NCBI RefSeq assembly: GCF_011682075.1
Contig: NZ_VSMK01000759.1
Coordinates: forward strand, 1-34,153
Length of the DNA stretch: 34,153 nucleotides
From: Nitratidesulfovibrio liaohensis
GTDB lineage: Bacteria > Desulfobacterota > Desulfovibrionia > Desulfovibrionales > Desulfovibrionaceae
Direction of reading: 5' to 3'
Shown here: in pieces, positions 1-8,032 of the stretch
Layout: the number at the start of each line of letters is the position of its first letter
Numbering within the stretch: the first letter of the stretch is position 1
The notes under the pieces: generated by a model
Seen by the model: only the letters and a program-made list of their open reading frames with translations
Database searches by the model: none
What the model was told of the DNA's origin: nothing
Program-made: the position numbers and the translations under genes

Positions 1-1671
1 CGGCAGGAGCGCGCCGGGCTTTCCCGCACCAGCGGCGGAACCGGGGGCGGCAACCTTGCCCCCGGCGGTGCCGGGTGCCCCCGCGCCCTGGGCGCTGGAT
101 TCAGCATTCGATGTGGTGGACGGGCCTGCGGTGGCGGACGCGCCGATGCCCATCCACTTGCCCACCGTCTCGAACATGGGCCGCAGCTTTTCCCACACGC
201 CGCCGACCCATCCGACGAAGGCATCCCAATAGGGCTTCACGGGTTCCCATATGCCCTTGAAGAACTCCTGCACCGGGGTCCAATGGTCGATGAGGTAGGC
301 CGCGCCCAGCCCGATCAGGACGATGGCAGCGCCTATCGGCGTGGCCACAATGGACGTGGACATGGACCGCCAGGCCATGCCGATCAGGGCTATGGCTGGC
401 GGCAGCACTGTCAGCGCCGCGCCCATGGCCAGCAGGGTGAAGGTGAACGTGGGAGAGGTATCCGCAGCATCGGAAAGCAGGTTCACCAGCGGGGTCAGCA
501 TGGACACCACGGCCCCCAGCGGTGCAAGGAATGAACGGCCCACGGAATCGCCCAGCTTCTCCAAGGAGGCCCTGAAGCCCGCGGTCTTCTCGTTGTACGT
601 CGCCATCATGATGGCGAACTGGCTGTCCACGGTCCCGCCGCTTTTCGTCATGATGTCCCGCTTGAGGGACTTCAGTTCTTCCAGGTCCGCCAGTACCGGC
701 TTCAGGTAGTTCTGAACCTGCGTGTCGCGGAATATCTGGCCGATCTTGAACGGGTCGCCGCCGGTCTTGGCCTTTACCGCGTCCAGCACGGCCAGCAACG
801 GGTTTTCACCATCTTCCCATGCCTTGCGGATGATCTTCTTGATGTTGATCCCGGCCTGTTTGGCGTTTTTCAGCGTTTCCGGCGAGGTCAACGATTTCAT
901 GAAGTTGGCCATGTTGTTGGCCGCCTCGCCGGGGTCCGCCGCGCCACGCTTGGCTATTTGCAACGATGCCGCCAGCGTGCCCACGGCATCGCTGCCTTCC
1001 ATCTTCAGGGCCTTGGCCCCTGCACCCAGCATGGGGAAGTACCGGGCCATGTGTTCCAGTTCGAACGCACCTCTGTTGCCAGCGTATGCAAGGCGGTCCA
1101 TTTCCGCCGTCAACGCATCAGGGGCTACCCCCAAAATTTCGGTAATGACATAGGATGTGTCGGCCAGATCATCGATGGCAGCGCTAGTGGCTGTGGCTGT
1201 GCGTCCGACGGGCAACAACGCAGCCTGCGCCTTGTCCGCCTCCATACCCGCCGCAACCATCCTGTTGAATCCGCGCTCCAACTGGTCCACGGACTTATTG
1301 GTCGACTCAGGCACAGCCAGCTCACGCAGCCGATTGCGCAACTCGCGCAGCCTGTCGGAGGTCATGTCGGCCGTAATGCCGGTGCCAGCCAGCCGGTGTT
1401 CCAGGTCGCCCGCCATGTTCACCGCGCCGCGGATCACCATCAGCGAGGCCACCGCCTGGCCCATCTGCGCAAGGCTGCCCTGAAGGTCATTGGCGCTGCC
1501 GCTCATGCCGTGCATCTTGCGGTCGGCAACATCCAGCGCAGCGCCGAGGCGTGTCGAACCGTCGGCCAGGCGGGTCATTTCCGACCGCGCCCCGCTGAAG
1601 GAAGACCGGAAGCCGCCCGAAAGAGCGGCCCCGATCATTATGTTGAGCGCCATCTGGCCGGAACCCAGCAC
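1..1671 (-). CDS. Phage tail tape measure protein (N-terminal part, gene runs off window)
   Basis: This is the first 557 codons of a tail length-determining protein of the TP901/Mu gp42 type, open to the window edge. The GTG start at 1671 is chosen because AGGAGG sits 5 nt upstream; an in-frame ATG at 1653 is too far from it. Features visible are an Ala/Gly-rich helical N-terminus, a central region typical of TP901 tape measures (LADTSYVITEIL, then the segment around SLTSPETLKNAKQAGINIKK), two hydrophobic segments at about residues 440-490, and tryptophan-rich repeats (GIWEPVKPYWDAFVGWVGG) followed by an Ala/Gly/Pro-rich stretch. It sits directly downstream of the frameshifting tail chaperone, the universal order in long-tailed phages. 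The product spans the tail tube lumen and sets tail length. Confidence 0.9.
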   Translation of the reverse strand, partial: MLGSGQMALNIMIGAALSGGFRSSFSGARSEMTRLADGSTRLGAALDVADRKMHGMSGSANDLQGSLAQMGQAVASLMVIRGAVNMAGDLEHRLAGTGITADMTSDRLRELRNRLRELAVPESTNKSVDQLERGFNRMVAAGMEADKAQAALLPVGRTATATSAAIDDLADTSYVITEILGVAPDALTAEMDRLAYAGNRGAFELEHMARYFPMLGAGAKALKMEGSDAVGTLAASLQIAKRGAADPGEAANNMANFMKSLTSPETLKNAKQAGINIKKIIRKAWEDGENPLLAVLDAVKAKTGGDPFKIGQIFRDTQVQNYLKPVLADLEELKSLKRDIMTKSGGTVDSQFAIMMATYNEKTAGFRASLEKLGDSVGRSFLAPLGAVVSMLTPLVNLLSDAADTSPTFTFTLLAMGAALTVLPPAIALIGMAWRSMSTSIVATPIGAAIVLIGLGAAYLIDHWTPVQEFFKGIWEPVKPYWDAFVGWVGGVWEKLRPMFETVGKWMGIGASATAGPSTTSNAESSAQGAGAPGTAGGKVAAPGSAAGAGKPGALLP

Positions 1672-1680
1672 GTCAGCCTC

Positions 1681-2096
1681 CTATCCTTCTCCAGAGATGT
1701 CCCGCGCCAGGCGCAGCGCCTCGGCGTGGTATGCAAGGAACTCGGACACCCGCATGTCCTCTATTTCGTGCCTGCCCCATCCGGCGACGTGTCCGAGTTC
1801 GAGCGCGGCGCGGCGGATGCGGCCGCCTGGGGCGAGATGAAACCCATCAGCGCCCGCTGCAACTGCACGTAGTCGCACACGGGCAGTTCGCGCAGGGCTT
1901 CCGTGTTCAGGTCGCACAGCCGCCCGATGAGCCGCATTTCCACTTCCCCCTGGGTCTGGCCGGGTTCGTCCACGGCCAGTTGGTCCTTCACATACGGCTC
2001 GCGCATGGACAGCTGTTCGTACGTCGCCTCGCCCACGAAGAGCGGGCGGGACAGCCTGATCACCTTGGGTTCGCGCGGCTGGGAGGTTGCCGTCAT
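1681..2096 (-). CDS. Tail assembly chaperone, -1 frameshift extended form
   Basis: This is the predicted long form made when ribosomes slip -1 at GGGTTTC (minus strand, 1845-1839). The 0-frame codons there are G GGT TTC, a perfect X XXY YYZ heptamer. After slippage reading continues to a TAG at 1681-1683, giving about 138 residues: the first 86 of the short chaperone followed by a 52-residue tail that begins HLAPGGR and contains AGWGRHEIEDMRVSEFLAYH. A conserved Trp/Arg-rich tail of this kind resembles P2 E+E'. The stop overlaps the Shine-Dalgarno (SD) of the tape measure gene. Frameshifting in tail chaperone genes is general in dsDNA tailed phages; Mu itself is reported to use -2, so a -1 site here is a variation. 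Expression of this form is inferred, not shown. Confidence 0.82.
1761..2096 (-). CDS. Tail assembly chaperone, short form (Mu gp41-like)
   Basis: The 111-residue protein begins MTATSQPREPKVIRL and lies between the tail tube and tape measure genes, the position of Mu gp41, P2 E and lambda G. Its KVIRLSRPLFVGEATYEQL segment matches the Phage_TAC/gp41 pattern, in which a beta strand is followed by a helical domain. It is expected to bind the tape measure protein and recruit tail tube subunits, and it is not part of the finished virion. The ORF continues past the slippery site to a TGA at 1761 as ISPQAAASAAP, which is low-complexity and unlike the conserved alternative frame. It starts 9 nt after the tail tube stop. 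Confidence 0.88.
   Translation of the reverse strand: MTATSQPREPKVIRLSRPLFVGEATYEQLSMREPYVKDQLAVDEPGQTQGEVEMRLIGRLCDLNTEALRELPVCDYVQLQRALMGFISPQAAASAAPRSNSDTSPDGAGTK
1839..1845 (-). other. -1 ribosomal frameshift slippery heptamer GGGTTTC
   Basis: On the minus strand the chaperone codons ATG GGT TTC contain G GGT TTC. Both P-site and A-site tRNAs can re-pair one base back (GGG, TTT), moving reading into the frame that ends at 1681. GC-rich sequence follows and could form a stimulatory structure, although I did not find an unambiguous hairpin by eye. Confidence 0.8.
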
Positions 2097-2105
2097 GGTG
2101 CCTTC

Positions 2106-2459
2106 CTATGCTTCTTCGGCGGGGTTGCCGGTGAGTTTGACCTTCATCTTGCCGCCTTCGCCCTCGGACAGGTCCAACACGTCCTCCACGAACGCCTCGC
2201 GGATCACCCAGGTGCGGCCAATGTCGGCCCGAAAGGTGACCGTGGCGTTGGTGATGTTGCGGATTTCCTCCACCGGGGTGTCCTTGCCCACGTTCACCTC
2301 GCATTCGAGGGTGGCGGGCACCAGTTCTTCGGCAAAGCCCACGCTGGTGCCCACGACAGGCTTGCGGGACATCCCGCCCAGGTTGAGTTTTGCCGAGCGC
2401 TGGGTGTCCAGCGTCTTGCCGTCGAAGGCGATGACCGCCCTTCCGAGATATTGTGACAT
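2106..2459 (-). CDS. Phage tail tube protein (Mu gpM family)
   Basis: The 117-residue protein (MSQYLGRAVIAFDGKTL...) is the inner tail tube subunit polymerised inside the contractile sheath. It shows the beta-rich Tail_tube (PF10618) pattern: an N-terminal G-x-A-x-I-x-x-D-G strand, a central GGMSRKPVVG loop, and a C-terminal VIREAFVEDVLDLSEGEGG segment typical of Mu gpM. Length matches the family (about 118). The SD is AGGAG about 8 nt before ATG. It follows the sheath gene by about 30 nt and precedes the chaperone, as in Mu (L-M-gp41). Confidence 0.92.
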   Translation of the reverse strand: MSQYLGRAVIAFDGKTLDTQRSAKLNLGGMSRKPVVGTSVGFAEELVPATLECEVNVGKDTPVEEIRNITNATVTFRADIGRTWVIREAFVEDVLDLSEGEGGKMKVKLTGNPAEEA

Positions 2460-2489
2460 GTCGTTCTCCTGCCTGTTGCTGGCGTGGGG

Positions 2490-3953
2490 TTAGACGCGGA
2501 ACTGGACCAGCGCGGCGAACACGCGCAGCTGGTTGACCAGATCGGGCGGCAGCACGACGTCCACGCGGGTGGGATCGTCGGCGTTGCGTTCCACCACCAG
2601 CTGGTCCTTGAACGCATTCAGGTTTTCCACCCAGCCGCGCTCTTCCCAGGCGCGGGCCAGGGCGATGAGTTCGGCCCGGATGATGCTGGGCGTGACGATG
2701 GCCTGCCCGGCGCCGAACCGGGTGCCGTCGTCGGCCAGCTTGTGCCGGGGAAACTTCTGGCTGATGCGGGCGCGCAGCGTGCTGCGCAGCACAGACAGGG
2801 TGGCCAGCGTTTCCACGTCCAGGTAGCTGGGGTCCGGCAGGTTGTAGGCGTTCACCTGGTAGGTGGTGATGGCCCGTTCGATGGACACGGTGCCGTCCAC
2901 GGCCACCACGAAGGTGCTGACGCCGTCGTACAGCAGCAGGTTGCGCTCGGCCCGGGTGAACCGGTCCGGCTCCGCAGGGGCGAGGATGCCGGGCAGTTCC
3001 AGGGTTTGCAGCGGTCGGGCGGGGTCGATGGACAAGTTGTAGGCTGCCACCGCGCCGTACACGGCGGCCCACACCCACGGCGGCGTGGGGCTGCGCTGCG
3101 CGCCCATGATGGAGATGACTTCGGAATTGCGGGCGCTGCCGATGGTGGCCAATGCCGCGTGCGTGCCCGAAACGGATGCCCACGCCTGCCCTTCTATCTG
3201 GCGGGTGGCGGACCAGCGGTCCTCCAGTTCCGCTTCCAGGGCGGCAAGGTTGGCGGTGTCCGTCCACGGGGTGATCACGTGGTGGTACTGCGCATCGCCC
3301 AACTCGGCGAGGGCGGTGGTCACGTCAGGGTTGCCGGTGCCGCCCGACATGCTGACGATGGTCACGGTCAGCCCGGCGGGCACGGCATCGCCCTGCCAAT
3401 AGGTGGTGCGCAGGTCCAGCGCGTTCATGGTCTCGCCCTTGTGCCGGGCGGTCAGCGTGACCACGGCCCCGGTGGCGGACGCGGTCACCGGAAGGTCGGG
3501 CATCTCGCCCACCGCGTCGGCAAGGTCGGCGGCCACGGCGGATGCCAGAGCACCCACGGCCACGGCGGCCTGCACCTTCACCCCGCCCACGTAGAGCACC
3601 AGCGTGCCAGCTGCCGTAGCGGTACCGGCAATGGTCACGGTGCCGGTGGCGGCCTGCCCGGCGGCGTTGTCGGCCACGGGCACGGCCCACAGGTCGGAAT
3701 CCTCGTTGGCTTTCTTGAAGGCGTAGGCCATGGCCGCCAGCATGCTGCCGCGACCGAACAGCGCCACGGCATGGTCGCCGGACAGCACCCGCACGGGCAC
3801 GAGGGGGGCTGCCGATCCGCCCAGCCGCTGGCCCAGCAGCAGCACGCGGGTGATGTCGCGCACCAGGCCCTTGTTGGCCAGCGAGTTGTCGAACTCCGCG
3901 TACTGGCCCGGCGTGCGGATGCTCACCGGAATTTGCGAGAAGCTGATGGTCAT
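2490..3953 (-). CDS. Tail sheath protein (Mu gpL family, contractile tail)
   Basis: The 487-residue protein is the contractile sheath subunit, so the phage is a myovirus. Family landmarks include the N-terminal IPVSIRTPGQYAEFDNS, the GSMLAAMAYAFKKAN segment, and a C-terminal domain with FRV ending and LNAFKDQLVVERNADDP, the strand that inserts into a neighbouring subunit in sheath proteins. Residues about 100-200 form an Ala/Gly/Val/Thr-rich beta domain that probably decorates the sheath surface. ATG at 3953 has AAGGAG 5-7 nt upstream and follows the DUF2635 stop by 3 nt, indicating translational coupling. Confidence 0.95.
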   Translation of the reverse strand: MTISFSQIPVSIRTPGQYAEFDNSLANKGLVRDITRVLLLGQRLGGSAAPLVPVRVLSGDHAVALFGRGSMLAAMAYAFKKANEDSDLWAVPVADNAAGQAATGTVTIAGTATAAGTLVLYVGGVKVQAAVAVGALASAVAADLADAVGEMPDLPVTASATGAVVTLTARHKGETMNALDLRTTYWQGDAVPAGLTVTIVSMSGGTGNPDVTTALAELGDAQYHHVITPWTDTANLAALEAELEDRWSATRQIEGQAWASVSGTHAALATIGSARNSEVISIMGAQRSPTPPWVWAAVYGAVAAYNLSIDPARPLQTLELPGILAPAEPDRFTRAERNLLLYDGVSTFVVAVDGTVSIERAITTYQVNAYNLPDPSYLDVETLATLSVLRSTLRARISQKFPRHKLADDGTRFGAGQAIVTPSIIRAELIALARAWEERGWVENLNAFKDQLVVERNADDPTRVDVVLPPDLVNQLRVFAALVQFRV

Positions 3954-3956
3954 GGG

Positions 3957-4193
3957 TTACTCCTTCTTGCCCGGCTTGCTGGCCGGTGCGGTGTCGCTTT
4001 CGGTCACCTCCACGACATCCCCGGCTGCCAGGCGGCGCAGCCAATGGCTGTTGCGGGGTTTGGATTCGCCACCCTCAGCCAGGGGCTTGCGGGTCTCGGG
4101 GTCGCGCACCATGTCGTCGGGCCGCGCGGGCCGGATGACAAACGTGGGGGCGGGGACTTTGGAAGCGCGGTTCTTGGCGGTCTGTGCGGACAT
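3957..4193 (-). CDS. DUF2635 protein (Mu gp38-like)
   Basis: The 78-residue protein begins MSAQTAKNRASKVPAPTF and ends in Lys/Glu. It carries the RPDDMVRDPETRKPLAEGG motif and a WLRRLAAGDVVEV strand, the conserved core of DUF2635, which corresponds to Mu gp38 just upstream of the sheath. Its function is unproven. The reading frame is open much further upstream, but ATG 4193 is chosen because AGGAG lies 10 nt before it, overlapping the stop of the gp37-like gene. Confidence 0.85.
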   Translation of the reverse strand: MSAQTAKNRASKVPAPTFVIRPARPDDMVRDPETRKPLAEGGESKPRNSHWLRRLAAGDVVEVTESDTAPASKPGKKE

Positions 4194-4200
4194 GTGTGGG

Positions 4201-4857
4201 TTACTCCTGGTGGAACTCCACGACATCGCGGAGCGGTTGGTCGTCGAAGAGGGGCACGGGCGCACCCCAATCCCCGGTATAGAGCGTGAAGTCGGTAATG
4301 CCTGCGGCCTTGGCCACCGCCTCGGCGGGAGTCGTGGCCCCTTGCAGGTCTTCGGGCAGTGCGGCCTGGGGCGCGTCCGCCGGGGCCGGGTGGAGCCAAC
4401 TGGTGGCGAACTCCACGGCCACGACGGAAATGGCCTGCTTGCGCAGCTTGCCGTTGAACAGGATGCGGGTACCGTGCGGCACCAGCGGGGAAATGTGCTC
4501 GCCAAGGCCCAGCGTCTGGCCGCACAGCAGGGCCAGCACGTCATCGCGCATCTGGTGGGTGCCCACCTCGCCGGGCTTGCCGCCGTGGCGGGTGGCCTGC
4601 TCGTTGCGCAGCGACCGGGCAACACACAGCACGGCAAAGGTGCCCCGCTCGGCATAGTGGCTGCCGTTGTTGTCGGCGCGTCCCACCCCCGTACAGGTCA
4701 CCAGGGCGCAGGGCAGGACGTTGGCGATCTTGGCCAGCTCGTCCTCGTCCTCCAGTTGGCCGCCGTAGCTGTCCACGCGCCGCAGCCCGTAGCCCAGCAC
4801 ATCGCGGGGTGCCGAGGCGATGCGGGCGATGATGGCGTTTTCGATGGCGGAGATCAT
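4201..4857 (-). CDS. DUF1834 / Mu gp37-like tail protein
   Basis: The 218-residue protein starts MISAIENAIIARI. The frame extends upstream, but ATG 4857 lies 3 nt past the stop of the gpG-like gene and fits the family start. A central GTFAVLCVARSLRNEQATRHG segment and a conserved LLCGQTLGL region agree with DUF1834 (Mu gp37), a tail-completion or connector-type protein whose exact role is not settled. Order gpG-like, gp37, gp38, sheath is kept. Confidence 0.85.
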   Translation of the reverse strand: MISAIENAIIARIASAPRDVLGYGLRRVDSYGGQLEDEDELAKIANVLPCALVTCTGVGRADNNGSHYAERGTFAVLCVARSLRNEQATRHGGKPGEVGTHQMRDDVLALLCGQTLGLGEHISPLVPHGTRILFNGKLRKQAISVVAVEFATSWLHPAPADAPQAALPEDLQGATTPAEAVAKAAGITDFTLYTGDWGAPVPLFDDQPLRDVVEFHQE

Positions 4858-4859
4858 GG

Positions 4860-5342
4860 TTAGGCCCCTTCCAGGTAGTGTTGGATGATGTCGAGCACGT
4901 CGACGCCGTCGTCGTCGGAGATGCCCAGGAACGGCCTGGGCGGAATGGTGCCCCACGGAATGGGGCCGCCGCGCCGGGTGCGACCCGAAGCGCCGCGCAA
5001 TACCCCCAACTGCATGGCGCGCGCATAGGGCCAGTTGGTGCCCAGCTCCACATGATCGCGGCCTGGCCGGTAGGAGACGCTGCGGTACAGGTCGCCCGAG
5101 ATGCGCAGAATGGGTTCGGCATCGCCGCGCCGCTTGACCGTCACCGGCGACAGTGCGGGCCAGTCGGCCCCGTCCGGCCCCTGCTGATCTTCAAACCGGC
5201 GTTGGGTGCGCTGCAACATCTGCGACCCGATCTCGTCCATGGCGGGCAGCAGGTTGTCCGCACGGGCGGCCAGCCTGGTCAGGGCGCTTTCGATGGCGTC
5301 CAGCCCGCCGGTCCGAACGGTGAAGGTCATCCCGCCAGCCAT
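4860..5342 (-). CDS. Virion morphogenesis protein (Mu gpG / P2 gpS-like)
   Basis: The 160-residue protein belongs to Phage_tail_S (PF05069), which helps complete tails or join heads and tails. Landmarks are IGSQMLQRTQRRFEDQQGP, DWPALSPVTVKRRG, LRISGDLYRSVSY and the C-terminal RPFLGISDDD. In Mu, gene G lies between F and I; here it has moved downstream of the gp36-like gene. Its start overlaps the gp36 stop by 1 nt. Confidence 0.92.
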   Translation of the reverse strand: MAGGMTFTVRTGGLDAIESALTRLAARADNLLPAMDEIGSQMLQRTQRRFEDQQGPDGADWPALSPVTVKRRGDAEPILRISGDLYRSVSYRPGRDHVELGTNWPYARAMQLGVLRGASGRTRRGGPIPWGTIPPRPFLGISDDDGVDVLDIIQHYLEGA

Positions 5343-5755
5343 CAGAACCCCCGCATGCTGCCGTCGGTGAACACGCGCCCGCCAACGGCCAGCACCGTTT
5401 CACCGGATGCTCCGGGTGTTTCCACGCCGGTGGCCTGCAACTGCACAACGCCTCGCGCCACATCGCGCAGACCCTGCAAGGCGGACTCGTGCCCGGTCTT
5501 GACCACATCGGGCACGCCCGCCTTGTGCAGGTAGAAGCGGGCGATGTCGCAGCACCAGCGGCGGACCATGTCAGGCACGGGCAGCAACGGCACCCGGTAG
5601 CGCGCCGCCACATAGCCGTTGATGAGTTCCGTGGCGTCGCCCAGGGCGGTTTCCACCACGGCCTCGACAACGGCCCCGGTCAGTTCCGTGTCGGTCAGTT
5701 CCACCAGCTCCTGCTGGCCGAACCGCGCCTCCATGTCGCCTATGGTCGCGTACAT
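5342..5755 (-). CDS. DUF1320 protein (Mu gp36-like head completion/connector)
   Basis: The 137-residue protein starts MYATIGDMEARFGQQELVEL, the characteristic DUF1320 opening. It then has an all-helical core (LINGYVAARYRVPLLPVPDM and a VRRWCCDIARFYLH helix). The fold is expected to resemble head-tail connector proteins of the gp6/gp15 type. SD GGAGG lies 6 nt before the ATG. The C-terminal VFTDGSMRGF motif is typical of the family. Confidence 0.9.
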   Translation of the reverse strand: MYATIGDMEARFGQQELVELTDTELTGAVVEAVVETALGDATELINGYVAARYRVPLLPVPDMVRRWCCDIARFYLHKAGVPDVVKTGHESALQGLRDVARGVVQLQATGVETPGASGETVLAVGGRVFTDGSMRGF

Positions 5756-5767
5756 CGCCCGCCCTCC

Positions 5768-6148
5768 TTACTGGCCGCCGCTGGCGGGGGCGTCGCCGGT
5801 GTTCTGGGGGGCGGCTTCGGCCTTGTCGTTGGCCCCGGTGTCGGTCTTGTCCTCTTCCTGGCCTTCGTCCTTGCCCCCATTACCCTTGGCCGGTTCGCCC
5901 TTGCCGCCCCCGGCGGGCTTGCCACCCCTGGCGGCCTTGGCCGGGCTGGCGGGCTTGGCGTCGGCGTCGGTGGCATCGGACAGGTCGGGAACGTCCACCT
6001 CGTCCACCACCAGCATGGATTCGCCGGTCAGGGCCTCCAGTTGCTCGTCGGTAAACGTCCCGGCGGGGTAATCGCGGGTGCCGCTGTGGGCCATGCCAGC
6101 CCGGCGGAACCCGTCACGCTTCGAGGTGATGCGGATCATGGTCGGCAT
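5768..6148 (-). CDS. Mu gp35-like protein (FluMu N-terminal domain)
   Basis: The 126-residue protein begins MPTMIRITSKRDGFRRAGMA, matching the short beta domain of Mu gp35 / HI1506 proteins (RITSKRDGFRRAG...YPAGTFTDEQLEAL). The C-terminal half is a low-complexity Lys/Gly/Ala/Glu-rich tail with no predicted fold. ATG 6148 is chosen because it lies 8 nt after the capsid stop with GGGGGTG upstream; the open frame further upstream is inside the capsid gene. It sits between capsid and gp36 as in Mu. Role unknown, possibly head surface or completion. Confidence 0.85.
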   Translation of the reverse strand: MPTMIRITSKRDGFRRAGMAHSGTRDYPAGTFTDEQLEALTGESMLVVDEVDVPDLSDATDADAKPASPAKAARGGKPAGGGKGEPAKGNGGKDEGQEEDKTDTGANDKAEAAPQNTGDAPASGGQ

Positions 6149-6158
6149 GCGGCACCCC

Positions 6159-7049
6159 CTACAGCCACGGCGAAACGAGGATGTCCGCCGAGTTCTGGTA
6201 GACGTTAGTGGCGCCGCTGGCGTCGCGTTCGCGCTTGACCACTTCCAGGGCCTGCTGTTCCAGCGTGGCGGGCACCACAAGCAGCGATGCCTTCACGCCC
6301 AGCGGCCTGCCCTTGTCGCCCTTCATGCCCTGCATGGCCTCGCGCGCGGCAGCATAGTTGGCGGTGGTCAGTTCCTGCTTGCTGGCGTAGGCCAGCTGCC
6401 ACAGGCCGAACCCGGCGTTCACGCGGGCATCGACGCCGTAGCGGTATTCCTTGCGGGTAAACACGGCCTCGTCGGTGGGCTGGTCCATGCGCGCGAGGGT
6501 GTAATCGCGCCGCTTCTGGAAGATCAGCGGCTTGATGGCACGGGTAACATCCAGCAGGTACCACGCGGTTCCGGTGCCGCCGCCGAAGTTGCTGACGCTG
6601 ATCTCGTTGCCGCTTTCGTCCAGCACCGGGTGGTCGATGTCGAAGAAGTACTGGCCGTCGTAGCAACGACCAGTGAACCCGGACGCCAGCAGCCCGTAGA
6701 CCAGCTGCGAGGGGTGTTCCGCGGCGTCCTGGCCAAGCTGGGCGAAGATGGGCGAGTAGATGCCCAGGGTGTCGTCTTCGAAGTCGTCGCGGTCCACGCC
6801 CACCGTATTCTCGAACGACTTGTTCTTGATGGTGAAGTCGTGGCTCTTCAGGTTCTGGACCACGCGGTCGCCGACCCACTCGCGGAAGCCGGTGGTCTTG
6901 CCCAGAAAGGGGTAGGTTTCCTGCTTCGTCGAGCTGTTCACGACCATGGCGATGCGTTCGTGATCGGGCGTCACGCCCGCGAACGCCTGCTGGTAGATCA
7001 GCTTGAAGCCGGTGAAGGCCGCCTGAAGGCTCTGTGCGTTGATATGCAT
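6159..7049 (-). CDS. Major capsid protein (Mu gpT family)
   Basis: The 296-residue protein is the main head subunit (Mu-like_gpT, PF10124). Landmarks are the N-terminal FTGFKLIYQQAFAG, KTTGFREWVGDRVVQNL, the FTIKNKSFENTVGVDRDDFE segment, SGFTGRCYDGQYFFDIDHPV and NVYQNSADILVSPWL at the C-terminus. Length is near Mu gpT (305). ATG 7049 (MHINAQSLQ) is chosen since GGAGATACC precedes it directly; the ORF start further upstream overlaps the decoration gene. Confidence 0.96.
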   Translation of the reverse strand: MHINAQSLQAAFTGFKLIYQQAFAGVTPDHERIAMVVNSSTKQETYPFLGKTTGFREWVGDRVVQNLKSHDFTIKNKSFENTVGVDRDDFEDDTLGIYSPIFAQLGQDAAEHPSQLVYGLLASGFTGRCYDGQYFFDIDHPVLDESGNEISVSNFGGGTGTAWYLLDVTRAIKPLIFQKRRDYTLARMDQPTDEAVFTRKEYRYGVDARVNAGFGLWQLAYASKQELTTANYAAAREAMQGMKGDKGRPLGVKASLLVVPATLEQQALEVVKRERDASGATNVYQNSADILVSPWL

Positions 7050-7057
7050 GGTATCTC

Positions 7058-7459
7058 CTAGAACCCGACCCACACGCCCGAGGCGTCCAGGTCCTTGATG
7101 ATCCCGGCTGCGGGGCGCGTCCCGCTGCCGTCGGTGGCCGCCACGGTCTGGTCATCCACGGCGTAGGCCTTCTTGCCCACATGGGCGCGGGTGATGCTGC
7201 CGTCGTTGGCCAGCTTGAACGCGCCGCGCGTTTCGGTAAGCACGTTGATGTCGCCCGCCGCGCCGGTGCTGTTGTCTGCCAGGGCCACAGCCACGCCTAT
7301 CACGGTCAGCGCGGCCACGGCGGACGCGGGAACCGCGTAGCCGCTGGCATTCAGGGCCACCAGCCCCCCCACATACAGCCTGGTGGACGCGGCCACGGGA
7401 TAGCCGTAGCGCGCGTCATCGCGGCGCTGGGTGTCTCTGTCCTTGGTCAGGGCTGCCAT
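7058..7459 (-). CDS. Head decoration protein (DUF2190-like)
   Basis: The 133-residue protein has the opening ALTKDRDTQRRDDARYGYPV and a beta-rich Gly/Ala/Val body, as in small decoration proteins encoded between protease/scaffold and major capsid. In Mu the equivalent position is gp33. It probably stabilises capsomers, by analogy with lambda gpD/SHP. Stop and start of neighbouring genes are within 10 nt, so it is part of the head operon. Confidence 0.8.
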   Translation of the reverse strand: MAALTKDRDTQRRDDARYGYPVAASTRLYVGGLVALNASGYAVPASAVAALTVIGVAVALADNSTGAAGDINVLTETRGAFKLANDGSITRAHVGKKAYAVDDQTVAATDGSGTRPAAGIIKDLDASGVWVGF

Positions 7460-8032
7460 TTACGCACCCTCCTTGCCGATGTTCTTGGCGTATTCCTCTT
7501 CCGAGAGGCCCAGCTGCGAGCAGATCGCGCGGTCCGTGTCGGTCAGCTTGCCGCCGCCCTGGGGCGGGCCACCGGCGGTCGCGTCGGGTCCGGGCGTCAC
7601 CACCGCAACGGAGGCGGACATCCACGCCTTGAACCCTTCGGGGTCCTTGGTGGCGTAGTCGGACGCCCAGCCTTCCATGGCCGGGGTGACCTTGTGGGCC
7701 GCCTTGGCCTGGTCCACAAGGTCCTTGGCCTTGGTGGCGGCCACCTCGTTGCGCAGGGCGGACAGGTTGCTGGCCGTCTCCTGGTACATGGCGATGGGCA
7801 CGAACTTGGCAGGGTCGGGGGTGGCCGCCCGGCTGGCCACGGCGCGCACCTGGTCGGCGATGACGCCGGGTGCGGCATCGTCCGGCGCTTCGACGGCCTT
7901 GGCGATGGCAACCAGCCCCGCGTTGGCGCTGTGCGCTGCGGTGACGAGGCCCTGTACCTTGGCCGCCACGACATCGTCGGCGCTGTCCGGGGACAGCCCG
8001 AGAATGCCGGAGAGCGTTTTCTTGAGGTCCAT
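7460..8032 (-). CDS. Nested in-frame scaffold (Mu gpZ-like)
   Basis: An in-frame ATG at 8032 (MDLKKTLSGILGLSPDSADD) is preceded by GAGGAGAAGAC, a much better ribosome binding site than that of the full protease gene. It would give a 190-residue scaffold equal to protease residues 194-383. Mu encodes a scaffold Z inside I in the same way, as do lambda C/Nu3 and many others. The start sits at the natural junction between the protease and helical domains. Confidence 0.75.
   Translation of the reverse strand: MDLKKTLSGILGLSPDSADDVVAAKVQGLVTAAHSANAGLVAIAKAVEAPDDAAPGVIADQVRAVASRAATPDPAKFVPIAMYQETASNLSALRNEVAATKAKDLVDQAKAAHKVTPAMEGWASDYATKDPEGFKAWMSASVAVVTPGPDATAGGPPQGGGKLTDTDRAICSQLGLSEEEYAKNIGKEGA

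Noticed and set aside
1684-3267. Treating the whole 528-codon minus frame as one gene
   Set aside because: Only its last 52 codons are meaningful, as the -1 extension of the tail chaperone; the rest is out of frame with tube and sheath genes.
2484-4289. 601-codon plus-strand frame across the sheath gene
   Set aside because: Composition (Gly/His/Arg) and lack of motifs show it is the antisense of the tail sheath and gp37/gp38-like genes.
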